A stretch of DNA of 64,000 nt from Loktanella sp. Alg231-35 (GCF_900143545.1 NZ_FREV01000001.1:434001-498000), one strand, 5' to 3'; shown: positions 1-9,388, counted from the stretch's first letter. The notes: generated by a model not told the origin, from the sequence alone. A program made the numbers and translations.

Positions 1-401
1 TCATCACGATGGATGTCTGGCATTGGACGTCGCTTGTTGTGCTCTTGTCCTACGCAGGCCTCGTGTCGATCCCAGATGCCTATTATCAGGCGGCCAAGAT
101 TGACGGGGCGTCGCCTTTCAAAGTGTTCCGCTACATTCAATTGCCCAAAATGAAACAGGTCCTGACCATCGCGATCCTGCTAAGATTCATGGACAGCTTT
201 AACATCTACACCGAGGTCTTTGTGCTGACCGGTGGTGGCCCCGGCAACTCAACCACATTGTTGTCAATCGACCTTGTCAAAATCGCCCTTGGGCAGTTTG
301 ACCTAGGCCCGGCGGCGGCGATGTCACTGATCTACTTTGCCATCACATTGCTGGTCAGCTGGCTGTTCTACACACTTATGACGAAAGACGACGCGAAATG
401 A
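1..401 (+). CDS. glpP: Sugar/glycerol ABC transporter permease, C-terminal part (GlpP-like), cut by window edge
   Basis: This is the C-terminal part of an inner-membrane MalF/UgpA-type permease; the reading frame is open to the left edge (codons from base 3). An EAA cytoplasmic loop that would contact the ATPase is visible (IPDAYYQAAKIDGASPFKVF), followed by the family-typical TGGGPGNSTTLLS stretch and a last membrane helix. It overlaps the next permease by ATGA (398-401). The glycerol assignment rests on the DUF2160 gene two positions downstream, which accompanies GlpS-T-P-Q type glycerol importers in rhizobia. Permease identity is sure from sequence; the substrate is inference. Confidence 0.8.
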   Translation, partial: ITMDVWHWTSLVVLLSYAGLVSIPDAYYQAAKIDGASPFKVFRYIQLPKMKQVLTIAILLRFMDSFNIYTEVFVLTGGGPGNSTTLLSIDLVKIALGQFDLGPAAAMSLIYFAITLLVSWLFYTLMTKDDAK

Positions 402-1195
402 AAAAGCGGTCCCTCATCCCGATCATCTACATCGCGTTCCTGATGCTGCCGATCTATTGGCTGGTGGCGATGTCGTTCAAAACCACGAATGAGATCTTGG
501 CAGGGTTCAGCCTGTTCCCCCAAAGTTTCACGCTGGAAAACTATGTCACCATCTTTACCGACCCGACTTGGTACTGGGGTTACATCAACTCGATCATCTA
601 TGTTTCGCTGAACACGGCCATATCGCTGGCTGTGGCTTTGCCTGCGGCCTATGCGTTCAGCCGCTATCGCTTCTTAGGTGACAAGACGCTGTTTTTCTGG
701 CTTTTGACCAACCGAATGGCCCCCGCGGCGGTCTTTGCTTTGCCGTTCTTTCAGCTTTATTCAGCGGTTGAGCTTTTCGACACGCATATCGCGGTCGCGC
801 TGGCGCATTGCCTGTTCAATATCCCGCTGGCGGTCTGGATTTTGGAAGGGTTCATGAGCGGGGTACCTAAGGAGTTGGACGAAACCGCCTATGTTGATGG
901 CTATTCCTTCCCCCGGTTCTTCACCACGATCTTTCTGCCTTCCATCAAAGCTGGCGTGGGCGTTGCCGCTTTCTTCTGCTTCATGTTCTCATGGGTGGAG
1001 TTGCTGCTCGCTAAGACACTCACGGCAGTCGAGGCCAAACCAATTGCCGCAACGATGACCAAAACGGCCTCATCGGCGGGCTATGAACTGGGGCTGTTGG
1101 CAGCAGCAGGCACATTGACCATCATACCGGGCGCCATCGTGATTTATTTCGTGCGCAACTACATTGCCAAGGGCTTTGCCCTGGGGAGGGTCTGA
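398..1195 (+). CDS. glpQ: Carbohydrate/glycerol ABC transporter permease (GlpQ-like)
   Basis: A 265-residue MalG-type inner-membrane permease of usual family length with about six hydrophobic segments. The EAA loop lies near residues 159-182 (KELDETAYVDGYSFPRFF) and should dock on the ATPase. It starts by an ATGA overlap with the preceding permease, so the two are translationally coupled and form the heterodimeric channel. The ATPase genes would lie left of the window. The glycerol substrate is inferred from the DUF2160 gene that follows directly; transport of another polyol or sugar is the alternative. Confidence 0.85.
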   Translation: MKKRSLIPIIYIAFLMLPIYWLVAMSFKTTNEILAGFSLFPQSFTLENYVTIFTDPTWYWGYINSIIYVSLNTAISLAVALPAAYAFSRYRFLGDKTLFFWLLTNRMAPAAVFALPFFQLYSAVELFDTHIAVALAHCLFNIPLAVWILEGFMSGVPKELDETAYVDGYSFPRFFTTIFLPSIKAGVGVAAFFCFMFSWVELLLAKTLTAVEAKPIAATMTKTASSAGYELGLLAAAGTLTIIPGAIVIYFVRNYIAKGFALGRV

Positions 1196-1196
1196 T

Positions 1197-1475
1197 ATGT
1201 TTGGCTGGATGGCATGGACTTGGCCTACGGGGCTGTTTTTCATCGGGTTGTTCACCGCAATGGGGATCATCACCTTCATCGAAATCCGCTACCCCGGCAC
1301 GTCCGAGCGCAAGGGCATTTTGGGGTTAACGACGACGCGGGGCGATAGATTGTTTCTGTCGTTGTTGGGTACGGCTTACATCTTTCTGGCTTGGATATTC
1401 TTCTTTGGCATGCCGCTTTGGGGCCCGCTGGCGATCAGCATTGGCTGGGGGCTGATTTGTTTTTGGAAGGTCTGA
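1197..1475 (+). CDS. glpU: DUF2160 small membrane protein of glycerol ABC transporter operon (GlpU-like)
   Basis: A 92-residue protein with two long hydrophobic segments (about 5-25 and 55-90) separated by a polar stretch IEIRYPGTSERKG. The ATG at 1197 is preceded by a GGGGAGGG ribosome site inside the end of the permease gene; only one base separates the two genes. DUF2160 proteins occur with glycerol/glycerol-phosphate-type ABC importers, where their role is not established. The binding-protein gene (glpV) that usually follows in rhizobia is not here; the next gene is a BlaI-type repressor. Confidence 0.75.
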   Translation: MFGWMAWTWPTGLFFIGLFTAMGIITFIEIRYPGTSERKGILGLTTTRGDRLFLSLLGTAYIFLAWIFFFGMPLWGPLAISIGWGLICFWKV

Positions 1476-1505
1476 TGCGAAATTTCTTGGACATACGAAG
1501 GTCTT

Positions 1506-1515
1506 AGTATCTACT
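1506..1515. promoter_or_regulatory. Possible BlaI-type operator
   Basis: AGTATCTACT is a short perfect inverted repeat (AGTA/TACT) in the 64-base gap between the DUF2160 gene and the blaI-like gene. BlaI/MecI repressors bind dyads built from TACT/AGTA-like half sites next to their own genes, so autoregulation is plausible. The site is short and could arise by chance. Confidence 0.3.
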
Positions 1516-1539
1516 CTGCTCTGGGGAGCAGTTCAGACG

Positions 1540-1950
1540 ATGGCGGTGTGCAGTATGCGGCAAAAGAAAAAAGTTGAGTTCCTGACCGAGGTCGAGCTTG
1601 AGTTCATGACAGAGCTTTGGGCGTTGGGCGAGGGGAGCGTGCGCGATGTGCTTGCGCAACTCGCCCCGGAACGCAATCTGGCCTATACATCTGCCGCCAC
1701 AATCCTGCGGATCATGGAACAAAAGAACTTCGTGACCAGCGAAAAGCGGGGCAAGACATTCGTCTACAAACCCATGCTGGCCAAGGATGCATATCAGTCA
1801 AAGACCCTGCGCGATCTGTCAGACAAACTGTTTGATGGCACACCAGCAACCATGGTGGCGCGTCTGGTCAGCGATCAAGGCATGTCTGAGGAAGCACTGG
1901 AAGAAATACGGGCACTTTTGGATAGGAGGTTGAAAGAAAATGACAACTGA
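1540..1950 (+). CDS. BlaI/MecI/CopY family transcriptional repressor
   Basis: A 136-residue winged-helix repressor of normal length for the family. The N-terminal two thirds carry the helix-turn-helix (VELEFMTELWALGEGSVRDV, then recognition region LAYTSAATILRIMEQKNFV) and the wing KRGKTFVYKP; the C-terminal part (residues 80-136) is the dimerisation helix region. Family members are inactivated by cleavage from a partner BlaR1/MecR1 membrane protease, and such a partner overlaps its 3' end. The start at 1540 has a GGGGAG ribosome site; an internal ATG at 1555 is also possible. The target genes are unknown; no beta-lactamase gene is in the window. Confidence 0.88.
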   Translation: MAVCSMRQKKKVEFLTEVELEFMTELWALGEGSVRDVLAQLAPERNLAYTSAATILRIMEQKNFVTSEKRGKTFVYKPMLAKDAYQSKTLRDLSDKLFDGTPATMVARLVSDQGMSEEALEEIRALLDRRLKENDN

Positions 1951-3064
1951 ACACCTACTAAGCGCCTACATCGACACGAATGTGGTCCTGATCACCGCAG
2001 CCCTGATCTGGTTTGTTTCAAAGCAACTATTCGCGCGGTCCTCGTTGCGGCAGGCCTATCAGATCCAGATCAACCTGCTTTACGGGCTTGTGGCCATGGT
2101 TGTCCTGTCGCCGTTCATTGCGACCGGGATTGAGGCCTTCCAACGTTGGGGTGTGCTGTCTGATCACGCGGGGCTTAGCTTGTCGGATTTTCTTGTCTCG
2201 CAGTATCTGCACGGGAACATTGCCCTTGCGCCAACCGAGTTTGAGCGCCTTCTGATGTGGCGCACCGAAGTAACGCACGACATTGCTTCGCTGTCGGGCT
2301 GGCTGGGTTATGCCGTTCTGGGTGCTCTGATCGGCGGCTTCTGCATTGTGGTTGTGCGCAACGCGCGCGATACGCTTTGTCTGATGAGGATGATCCGCAA
2401 CAGCTATGTGCTGCACCGGATCGGGCGCATCGACGTCCGCTTCACCCATGAAACCCGCGTTCCCTATTCGACGCGCGGACTGTTTCGCTACTACGTTGTC
2501 CTGCCCACCGACCTGCTGGCGCATAAGAATGACGTGCGGATTGCCGTGTCGCACGAGGTGCAGCATATCCGCCAGCATGACCTGACATGGGAAATCGCGC
2601 TTGAGTTGATGCGCCCTTTCTTCTTCTGGAATCCCGCCTTTGCGTATTGCAAACGTGATGTGGAACGGTTGCGCGAACTGGCCTGTGATCAACAAGTCCT
2701 CAGCAAGAACACCCATCCCGTACGGGATTATTGTGAATGCCTTTTGCGGGTGTGCCGCACCAGTCTGATGGGCGACCGTACAAACCAGATCATTACACCC
2801 AGCGTACCTTTTGTGCAGCTTGATCGCCGCATGAACGCCAGCCACTCCGGCAGCTTCCTGCGGTTGCGGATCGTATCGCTGCTGGACGGTGATGTGGCCA
2901 GCGAGCGGCGGCGTATTGGTTCGGTGCTCGTGGCGCTGACGGTGTGTCTGACGTTGTTTGCAACAGTGGCACTTCGCCCGACAAATGACTGGAGCCACGA
3001 CCGGCTAATGCTGTCGACCATCGTCAATCTGGAACGGTTGAACACCCGGTCCGTGCTGCCATAA
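1940..3064 (+). CDS. BlaR1-like M56 family membrane metallopeptidase without sensor domain
   Basis: A 374-residue polytopic membrane protein with N-terminal hydrophobic segments (about 12-28, 44-62, 120-140) and a cytosolic M56 zinc protease domain containing HEVQH at residues 205-209, with ELACDQ downstream as a likely third-ligand region. A last hydrophobic segment (about 325-345) is followed by only some 30 residues. True BlaR1/MecR1 have about 585-600 residues with a C-terminal periplasmic penicillin-binding sensor domain; that domain is absent here. A strong AGGAGG site precedes the ATG, and the gene overlaps the blaI-like gene by 11 bases. It probably cleaves that repressor; the signal is unknown. 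Confidence 0.85.
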   Translation: MTTEHLLSAYIDTNVVLITAALIWFVSKQLFARSSLRQAYQIQINLLYGLVAMVVLSPFIATGIEAFQRWGVLSDHAGLSLSDFLVSQYLHGNIALAPTEFERLLMWRTEVTHDIASLSGWLGYAVLGALIGGFCIVVVRNARDTLCLMRMIRNSYVLHRIGRIDVRFTHETRVPYSTRGLFRYYVVLPTDLLAHKNDVRIAVSHEVQHIRQHDLTWEIALELMRPFFFWNPAFAYCKRDVERLRELACDQQVLSKNTHPVRDYCECLLRVCRTSLMGDRTNQIITPSVPFVQLDRRMNASHSGSFLRLRIVSLLDGDVASERRRIGSVLVALTVCLTLFATVALRPTNDWSHDRLMLSTIVNLERLNTRSVLP

Positions 3065-3114
3065 TCCACGCGCACCAAAAGGCCCGCGCGATGCCGGGTG
3101 GGTCAACAAAAAGA

Positions 3115-3149
3115 AGCCCTGCCGCTTTTCAGCGACAGGGCTTTTTTTG
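3115..3149 (+). terminator. Rho-independent terminator after the blaI-blaR-like pair
   Basis: AGCCCTGCCGCT and AGCGACAGGGCT pair as a 12-bp stem with one mismatch around a TTTC loop and are followed by a run of seven T. It lies about 50 bases after the protease stop codon and ends this plus-strand unit. Confidence 0.9.
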
Positions 3150-3216
3150 CACCCCATTGGGGCAGTTTCATCGGTCATCTGGTGCGATAATCCGGCGAAA
3201 CCTAGGTTTGTGGTAC

Positions 3217-3708
3217 TTAAGGCAGCAAGACGCTGTCGATCACGTGGATCACGCCGTTTGAAGCGATGATATCCGCGGTTGTGACAGTCGCATCTTCGAC
3301 TGTCACGCCATTGGTGCCATCGATGTGGACGTTTGCACCGTTGACTGTCGCAACGCTCATGCGCTGGCCGGCCAGTTGGTCGGATGTGACCGCGCCGGGT
3401 ACAACGTGATATGTCAGGATCGCAACCAGCTGATCCTTGTTCTCTGGCAGCAGTAGGCTGTCGACGGTGCCGGCAGGCAGGGCGGCAAACGCATCATCAG
3501 TTGGGGCGAAGACAGTGAATGGACCCTCGCCTTTGAGTGTGTCCACAAGACCAGCAGCGGTGACCGCGGCGACCAATGTGTTGAAGTCGCCGTTGGATGC
3601 AGCGATGTCGACGATGTCCGGCTCGCTCTCCATCATGGGGGCGCAGGCTGCGGCAGCAGCAACACCAGCGGCAAGGATGGCAGACTTAATAGCAAAACGA
3701 CGGTTCAT
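3217..3708 (-). CDS. Fasciclin (FAS1) domain lipoprotein
   Basis: A 163-residue single-FAS1 protein. The start at 3708 (MNRRFAIK) has an AGGAAA ribosome site; an upstream in-frame start lacks one. The N-terminus is a signal peptide with a lipobox ending AAAAC, so a lipid-anchored periplasmic or surface protein is expected. The FAS1 core shows the family motifs [24 protein letters not shown] and [15 protein letters not shown]1 domains mediate adhesion in many organisms; the role of these short bacterial forms is unclear. It stands alone between the plus-strand terminator and an independent minus-strand cluster. Confidence 0.9.
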   Translation of the reverse strand: MNRRFAIKSAILAAGVAAAAACAPMMESEPDIVDIAASNGDFNTLVAAVTAAGLVDTLKGEGPFTVFAPTDDAFAALPAGTVDSLLLPENKDQLVAILTYHVVPGAVTSDQLAGQRMSVATVNGANVHIDGTNGVTVEDATVTTADIIASNGVIHVIDSVLLP

Positions 3709-3838
3709 TTGGGTTTCCTTTCGTGTCCCTGTTAACAATGTTGTTACGGGGGCAAATCAGGATTGGTTGCCATTTTGACAATGAGTTGATGAACTGTATT
3801 AAAGTCATCCAAGACAGTCGCTTGAACGTAATGAGCCG

Positions 3839-4204
3839 TCAGTTTTCGTTGCAGTGCTGCCGAAAACTTTGCTTGAGCATATCCAGCTCTGCACGCAACA
3901 AAGCAATCTCGGCCCGCAGATCTTGCGCCAGCACTTGTCCTGCAAGAATGGCAAAACTGCCCAATGTGTCTTCGGCCTGATCCTTGATCAGCACGGTTTG
4001 CACCCCATCGCTAATCAGCTCTGCCGGAATAGGCACTTGCACCAGCCAAAGACCGTCTGCACCCCCGGCAGACACAGTGACACCCTCAAGCGTGCGCCCT
4101 TCATGGGATGCGGTTAGCGCGGGCGCGTTGGTACCTGCACCGGCCAATGTGCCTTCCCAAACGCCAGAGATGATCTGCGATGTGATGAAATGTGTGATGC
4201 TCAT
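3839..4204 (-). CDS. Conserved hypothetical protein, last gene of ilvD cluster
   Basis: A 121-residue protein that I do not recognise. It is not hydrophobic and has no signal peptide. The first 90 residues look beta-rich with Gly/Ala turns (GVWEGTLAGAGTNAPAL); the last 35 form a likely helix with heptad-like Leu (LRAEIALLRAELDMLKQSF), suggesting coiled-coil association. It begins 12 bases after the stop of the upstream DUF6478-type gene and is probably co-transcribed with it. Its function is unknown. Confidence 0.7.
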   Translation of the reverse strand: MSITHFITSQIISGVWEGTLAGAGTNAPALTASHEGRTLEGVTVSAGGADGLWLVQVPIPAELISDGVQTVLIKDQAEDTLGSFAILAGQVLAQDLRAEIALLRAELDMLKQSFRQHCNEN

Positions 4205-4216
4205 GCAGGCCTCATA

Positions 4217-4990
4217 TCAGATCTCGGCCCGTGGATAGCGGGCGAGGTTCAGATCGCGGATCACGATCTTGTTCATGTGGGGGGCGGCAATCATCAGATC
4301 AATCCACATCCGCTCGGCCCGTTTTTCGTTCAATTGCCCATAGGCCAGATCGAACTCTACCATTGTGTCAGCTGTGTCATCGGGCAGTGTCAGCAGGATC
4401 TGCTCGGTGTTGGGGCCGTTGAGTATGTTGAGGCGGGCGTCAATCTTTGTGGGTTGTTCACGCTCGATCACCGCTGCCAGCCGGATCAGATGCTTCTTGC
4501 GTAATCCCTCGCAAGCGGCCGGGGGCACCTCGATGACCAACGACAAATAGTCGCCAGTAAAGCGCAAGACCTCCAAGGACAGACCAAAGGGCGCCAGATC
4601 ACTGCTGCCGCTGTTGCGGATCTGGCGGAGGCTGATCTGCCTGTTTTTGCAGTCGTGGAAAATGCGCAGGTCGCCACCCAACCGGGTTTTCGACAGTGCC
4701 GGTGCTAATCCTTTTTCGGGCAGGCGCACGCGCCAGGGCTTGGGCCGCCACGACCAATCCGTGCCAGGTGGACGCGGAAAGGTGGTTGATCCCGCGCGCG
4801 GCAAGGCAAGGCGGCTTTCGGCGGTTTCGGTCAAACGCTGGAGAGGGCGCAGCAATTGGCTGGCCATGTGTTGTTGCTGGCCCAGCACAGTCAGATCAGC
4901 GGTGTCAGCGGCGTTGGCTGCCAACCGCCAGCGCGCAACCGCGCGCCGATTGAAAAACCGCGCAAGCACTGCATGAGGAGAGAAAGCCAT
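4217..4990 (-). CDS. Conserved hypothetical protein (DUF6478-like)
   Basis: A 257-residue soluble protein with a basic N-terminus and no signal peptide or membrane segment. The central part (PRPPGTDWSWRPKPWR, then LGGDLRIFHDC) and the C-terminal DLNLARYPRAEI resemble a family I know only from Rhodobacteraceae, annotated as DUF6478; I assign this from memory with moderate certainty. It sits between a putative lipoprotein and a small coiled-coil protein in a unit headed by ilvD, with no obvious link to branched-chain amino acid synthesis. Confidence 0.7.
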   Translation of the reverse strand: MAFSPHAVLARFFNRRAVARWRLAANAADTADLTVLGQQQHMASQLLRPLQRLTETAESRLALPRAGSTTFPRPPGTDWSWRPKPWRVRLPEKGLAPALSKTRLGGDLRIFHDCKNRQISLRQIRNSGSSDLAPFGLSLEVLRFTGDYLSLVIEVPPAACEGLRKKHLIRLAAVIEREQPTKIDARLNILNGPNTEQILLTLPDDTADTMVEFDLAYGQLNEKRAERMWIDLMIAAPHMNKIVIRDLNLARYPRAEI

Positions 4991-5038
4991 AAGCGATTGT
5001 CCTTTGCTGGGCAGCGGTTTGTCAAACCCGCGGGGCGG

Positions 5039-5641
5039 CTACACCTCTGGTACGGCTTCAACAACGGTTTCCGCCGCTGCCTGCACACCCGCAAGGATCA
5101 GTTTCAGCAACCCCGCACCGGGGCCATCCTGCAACGGGGCCACCGCCAAACCGCGCACGGCAATCGTCACCAACCGTCCGTTCACATCGGTGAAGGCCCG
5201 CCATTCCTCGCCCTGCAATCCGGCCATTGGTGGCGCACCAGCATCCGAGAAATGCACCATGACGCGCCCGTCAAACGCTTGCGTCGACAGTATCTCGATA
5301 TCCTGCCCATTGCCCGTCGTGCTCAGCAGTCCTGCACCGCCTTCGGTGATCAGGTAATCGCGCAGGGTGGCCTCTGCCCCCGCGACTGCGCCGCTATCAG
5401 GGGGGCCGACCTGCACCGTTGCCACACCAACAACGCTGGGCGCTGGGGCAATGGCACCCAAAGTGGCGCAGGGGGCCAGCAACGCAAAGCCCTGTGCGGG
5501 CTTGCTGGTTTCATCATCGACACAATAGCCCTCAGGCGAAGTTGCCACGACACCACCTTCCAGTAGCGCCATTGACGACGGTGCTTCCTGCGCGACGCAG
5601 GCCGAAAGCCCCAGCGCCATAGCAGTCAGTCGCAGAATCAA
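5039..5641 (-). CDS. Putative lipoprotein directly downstream of ilvD, TTG start
   Basis: A 200-residue protein of unknown function. The TTG at 5641 lies one base after the ilvD stop and gives the N-terminus (M)ILRLTAMALGLSAC, a compact lipoprotein signal peptide with lipobox LSAC. An ATG start further upstream would lie within ilvD and put 13 polar residues before the signal peptide, so it is unlikely. The mature part is acidic and Gly/Ala-rich with no membrane helix. The position implies translational coupling to ilvD. Homologues with the same synteny would confirm the start. Confidence 0.65.
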   Translation of the reverse strand: MILRLTAMALGLSACVAQEAPSSMALLEGGVVATSPEGYCVDDETSKPAQGFALLAPCATLGAIAPAPSVVGVATVQVGPPDSGAVAGAEATLRDYLITEGGAGLLSTTGNGQDIEILSTQAFDGRVMVHFSDAGAPPMAGLQGEEWRAFTDVNGRLVTIAVRGLAVAPLQDGPGAGLLKLILAGVQAAAETVVEAVPEV

Positions 5642-5642
5642 C

Positions 5643-7376
5643 TCAGAGATCCATATAGATGTGTTTTTCGTCCTTGGCACCGGGATGTGTCACCGCACCC
5701 AGACGCGCACCGCCCACAAGTTGCGCATATTTCCATAGCGCACCAGAGGCATAGATCGTCTCTTTGGGGCCTTTCCAGTTGGCTTTGCGGGTGGTCAACT
5801 CCTCGTCGCTCAGGTCAACTTTCAGCTCACCGGTGATGGCATTGATGGTGATCACGTCGCCGTTCTCAAGCAGGCCAATCGGGCCGCCATGTGCGGCCTC
5901 TGGCCCCACGTGACCCACGCAGAACCCGCGTGTTGCACCAGAGAAACGGCCATCGGTGATCAGCGCCACCTTCTTGCCCATGCCTTGGCCAGAGAGGGCG
6001 GCTGTGGTCGCCAGCATCTCACGCATGCCGGGGCCGCCGGAGGGGCCTTCGTTGCGGATGACCAAAACTTCGCCTTCTTCGTATTGGCGGGCTTTGACGG
6101 CTTCAAACGCTTCTTCTTCGGACTCAAAGCAACGCGCGGGGCCGGTGAACGATTGCTCTTCTTCTGACATGCCCGCAACCTTCACGATCGCGCCTTCAGG
6201 GGCTAGGTTCCCTTTCAGCCCAACAACACCGCCTGTGGGTGTCAGCGGGGTTTCAACCGCATAGATGACTTTGCCGTCCGCATCGCCTTTGATCATGTCC
6301 AGCTCTTCACCCATGGTACGGCCAGAAGCAGTCATGCAGTCTTCATGGATCAGACCTGCCTTGCGCAGTTCCTTCAGCACAACTGGCACGCCGCCTGCTT
6401 CATAAAGGTCCTTGGCGACATACTGACCACCCGGTTTCAGATCGACGAAGTACGGCGTGTCGCGGAAGATGTCGCAGACATCAAAAAGGTCGAAGTCGAT
6501 GCCGGCCTCATGGGCAATTGCCGGCAGATGCAGGCCGGCATTGGTCGATCCGCCAGTGCAGGCCACGATGCGGGCTGCGTTTTCCAGCGATTTGCGGGTG
6601 ACAATGTCACGGGCGCGGATGTTCTTGTCGATCAGGTTCATGACCGCTTCGCCGGATGCGATGCCATATTGATCGCGAGATTCGTAAGGGGCAGGGGCAC
6701 CGGAAGAGTTCATCAGGGCAAGGCCAATCGCCTCGGACACGCAGGCCATGGTGTTGGCAGTAAATTGACCACCACAAGCGCCCGCAGATGGGCAGGCCAC
6801 GCGTTCCAGCACTTCCAGTTCCGCGTCAGACATGTTGCCCGCTTGGTGTTTACCCACGGCCTCGAACACGTCTTGCACGGTCACGTCTTTGCCTTCCAGA
6901 CGGCCCGGCAGGATCGACCCACCATAGATAAAGACTGATGGTGTGTTCAGGCGAACCATCGCCATCATCATCCCCGGCAGGGATTTATCGCATCCGGCAA
7001 GACCCACGATAGCGTCATAGCAGTGCCCGCGCATGGTCAGTTCAACCGTGTCGGCAATCGCTTCACGAGACGCCAGCGATGACCGCATGCCTTCGTGGCC
7101 CATGGCGATCCCATCGGTCACGGTGATTGTGGTGAATTCGCGCGGCGTACCAAAGGCTTTCTTTACGCCCAGCTTGACCGATTGCGCCTGACGGTTCAGC
7201 GCGATGTTGCAAGGTGCGGCCTCATTCCAGCAGGTGGCGACGCCGACCCAAGGCTGGGCAATCGCCTCTTCATCCAGACCCATTGCATAGTAATACGACC
7301 GGTGTGGCGCGCGTGCGGGCCCTTCGGTGGTATGGCGGCTGGGGAGGTTGGATTTGTCGACCTTGCCTTTGAGCAT
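5643..7376 (-). CDS. ilvD: Dihydroxy-acid dehydratase
   Basis: A 577-residue IlvD/Edd-family enzyme of normal length. It dehydrates 2,3-dihydroxy-isovalerate and 2,3-dihydroxy-3-methylvalerate in valine, isoleucine and leucine synthesis using an Fe-S cluster. Cluster-ligand motifs are visible: [12 protein letters not shown] near residue 49, GCDKSLPGM, and [36 protein letters not shown] is the conserved C-terminal active-site region. An AGGAGAATTC ribosome site precedes the ATG. It heads a minus-strand unit with three small genes downstream and is divergent from a CPBP protease gene. Confidence 0.97.
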   Translation of the reverse strand: MLKGKVDKSNLPSRHTTEGPARAPHRSYYYAMGLDEEAIAQPWVGVATCWNEAAPCNIALNRQAQSVKLGVKKAFGTPREFTTITVTDGIAMGHEGMRSSLASREAIADTVELTMRGHCYDAIVGLAGCDKSLPGMMMAMVRLNTPSVFIYGGSILPGRLEGKDVTVQDVFEAVGKHQAGNMSDAELEVLERVACPSAGACGGQFTANTMACVSEAIGLALMNSSGAPAPYESRDQYGIASGEAVMNLIDKNIRARDIVTRKSLENAARIVACTGGSTNAGLHLPAIAHEAGIDFDLFDVCDIFRDTPYFVDLKPGGQYVAKDLYEAGGVPVVLKELRKAGLIHEDCMTASGRTMGEELDMIKGDADGKVIYAVETPLTPTGGVVGLKGNLAPEGAIVKVAGMSEEEQSFTGPARCFESEEEAFEAVKARQYEEGEVLVIRNEGPSGGPGMREMLATTAALSGQGMGKKVALITDGRFSGATRGFCVGHVGPEAAHGGPIGLLENGDVITINAITGELKVDLSDEELTTRKANWKGPKETIYASGALWKYAQLVGGARLGAVTHPGAKDEKHIYMDL

Positions 7377-7490
7377 CTGAATTCTCCTGCGGAACTGTTC
7401 GGAAAGGGTCTAAATAGTGGGGCCACCCGGCGCAAGCCCGTATGCAGAGTGGTTGCGGCCTTAGGCATACCCGGCATAGGGTCGGGCATA

Positions 7491-8396
7491 ATGTACCCCT
7501 ACGCCGCTCACTCAAACTTTGTTCGTCCTGCATGGCCCGCCCGTCAACTCTGGCGTGTGATCGTGATGATGATCGCGTTTGAGGTCGTTTTTTACGCCTC
7601 TTTTGCGATCTTCGCGGCCTTCCTGCCGGGTGAGGCAGCGGTGAATGCCTTCAATGAGGGGACCACGGCCTTTGGCACATTGGCGCAATTTTTTGCCTTT
7701 GGAATTTCGGCCATGGGGTTCTTGCTCTTGCTGCATTTGCTGCATGCGCGGGGGTTCTGGACGCTGATCGGACCCTATGCCGACGCGCGGCGCGACCTGA
7801 TTAGTGTCACGTGCGCTGTGGGCTTGCTGTTGCTGGTGTTGGAACTGGCACCACCCTGGATCGAAATTTCCGCGCTGGCAGAGGTGCGGGCCCTAAGTGT
7901 CTGGCTTACGCTTGTGCCGGTGACACTTGTGGCCCTGCTGATCCAGGTCGGGACCGAGGAAATGGTGTTTCGCGGGTATCTGCAACAGCAGTTCGCCTGC
8001 CTCTCAAACAGCCGCTGGGTCTGGATGGGGGTGCCGTCATTGATGTTTGGTTCCATCCACTATTGGAACGGAAATGGGGCAGCAGAGGGGATCGCTTGGG
8101 CGATTTGGGCAACATGTCTGGGGATAGCCTGTGCCGATCTAACCGCGCGCAGTGGGAACCTTGGTGCCGCAATCGGGCTGCATCTGGCGAATAATGCCTT
8201 TGCCTTGTTGGTTGTGTCGGTGCAGGGGTGGCCATCCTCTGGTGTGGCGCTGTTCCTTTATCCCTACGAAGACCCCGCGCTTTATGCTTACGGAACCGAG
8301 GCACTGATGACGCCCTGGTTCATGTTCCAACTTTTGGTGATGCTGACCACCGTCTATGTGATGTGGTTGGCCGCAAGGATTGCGATCAAGCGCTGA
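7491..8396 (+). CDS. CPBP family intramembrane glutamic endopeptidase
   Basis: A 301-residue polytopic membrane protein of the CAAX-protease/Rce1-like family. The signature sites are all present: EE at 156-157 with R161 ([10 protein letters not shown]), F186/H190 (MFGSIH), and H231/N235 (LHLANN). About eight hydrophobic segments are seen. The open frame extends far upstream, but that part is antisense to ilvD; the ATG at 7491 gives the first plausible N-terminus. Bacterial members act in protein processing or bacteriocin self-protection; this one's substrate is unknown. Confidence 0.88.
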   Translation: MYPYAAHSNFVRPAWPARQLWRVIVMMIAFEVVFYASFAIFAAFLPGEAAVNAFNEGTTAFGTLAQFFAFGISAMGFLLLLHLLHARGFWTLIGPYADARRDLISVTCAVGLLLLVLELAPPWIEISALAEVRALSVWLTLVPVTLVALLIQVGTEEMVFRGYLQQQFACLSNSRWVWMGVPSLMFGSIHYWNGNGAAEGIAWAIWATCLGIACADLTARSGNLGAAIGLHLANNAFALLVVSVQGWPSSGVALFLYPYEDPALYAYGTEALMTPWFMFQLLVMLTTVYVMWLAARIAIKR

Positions 8397-8455
8397 TTGC
8401 AATTCAGAGCGGGGCATCATATTTCATCAAGCAGATTGCACCAAAGGCAGCACAT

Positions 8456-9388
8456 ATGAACTGGATCACCAACTACGTCCGCCCGAAGATCAACTCGCTG
8501 TTTTCGCGACGTGAGGTGCCGGATAACCTTTGGACCAAGTGTAATGACTGCGGCACGATGTTGTTTCACCGCGAGTTGGCGGATAACCTCAATGTCTGCA
8601 CCAACTGTGACAACCACATGCCGATCCATGCCCGCGACCGGCTGACCTCGATTTTCGATGGCGGTGTTTTTGTTGAAGTGGACGTACCAGAACCGGTAAG
8701 CGATCCGCTGCATTTCCGCGACCAGAAACGCTATGTCGATCGGATCAAAGAGGCACGCAAGAAGACCGGCGAAAAAGATGCCATGCTTGTCGCCGAAGGT
8801 GAAATGGGTCGCACGGGCGTCATTGTCGCCGTGCAGGATTTCTCGTTCATGGGCGGGTCCATGTCGATGTTTGTGGGTAATGCCATTGTCGCGGCCGCCG
8901 AACGCGCCGTTGCCACCAAACGCCCGCTGATCCTGTTCTCCGCCGCCGGTGGCGCGCGCATGCAGGAAGGCATCCTTGGCCTGATGCAGATGCCGCGCAC
9001 GACCATAGCCGTGCAGATGCTCAAAGAGGCTGGGTTGCCCTACATCGTTGTCCTGACGCACCCGACCACGGGTGGTGTGACGGCCTCTTATGCCATGCTG
9101 GGCGATGTGCAGATTGCCGAACCCAATGCGTTGATCGGATTTGCCGGTGCGCGGGTGATCGAACAGACAATCGGTGAAAAACTTCCCGAGGGGTTCCAGC
9201 GTGCGGAATACCTGCTGGATCACGGGATGCTTGACCGGGTGACAAAACGGACTGATCTCAAGGAAGAGCTGGTGACGATAGTGCGCATGCTGATGAAGCA
9301 GGACGCGCCCATCAAAGGCGATTTGCCCGCGCCAGAGATCACATCGGTGGCGGCTGACGAAATCGCAGCGGCGGACGACCAGAAGTGA
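8456..9388 (+). CDS. accD: Acetyl-CoA carboxylase carboxyltransferase subunit beta
   Basis: A 310-residue AccD of usual length. The N-terminal zinc ribbon has Cys 29, 32, 48 and 51 (CNDC...CTNC), followed by the crotonase-fold carboxyltransferase domain with [11 protein letters not shown] and [13 protein letters not shown]. It transfers the carboxyl group from biotin-BCCP to acetyl-CoA, making malonyl-CoA for fatty acid synthesis, together with AccA (not in this window). The ATG at 8456 matches the conserved N-terminus [12 protein letters not shown]. Its stop overlaps the folC start (GTGA), the usual accD-folC arrangement. Confidence 0.97.
   Translation: MNWITNYVRPKINSLFSRREVPDNLWTKCNDCGTMLFHRELADNLNVCTNCDNHMPIHARDRLTSIFDGGVFVEVDVPEPVSDPLHFRDQKRYVDRIKEARKKTGEKDAMLVAEGEMGRTGVIVAVQDFSFMGGSMSMFVGNAIVAAAERAVATKRPLILFSAAGGARMQEGILGLMQMPRTTIAVQMLKEAGLPYIVVLTHPTTGGVTASYAMLGDVQIAEPNALIGFAGARVIEQTIGEKLPEGFQRAEYLLDHGMLDRVTKRTDLKEELVTIVRMLMKQDAPIKGDLPAPEITSVAADEIAAADDQK

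Noticed and set aside
2027..2998. 323-codon minus-strand frame
   Set aside because: It is antisense to the M56 protease gene, has no motif or ribosome site, and is rich in His/Gln/Arg as expected for a shadow frame.
6345..6938. 197-codon plus-strand frame
   Set aside because: It is antisense to ilvD, with no start signal and no protein-like pattern.
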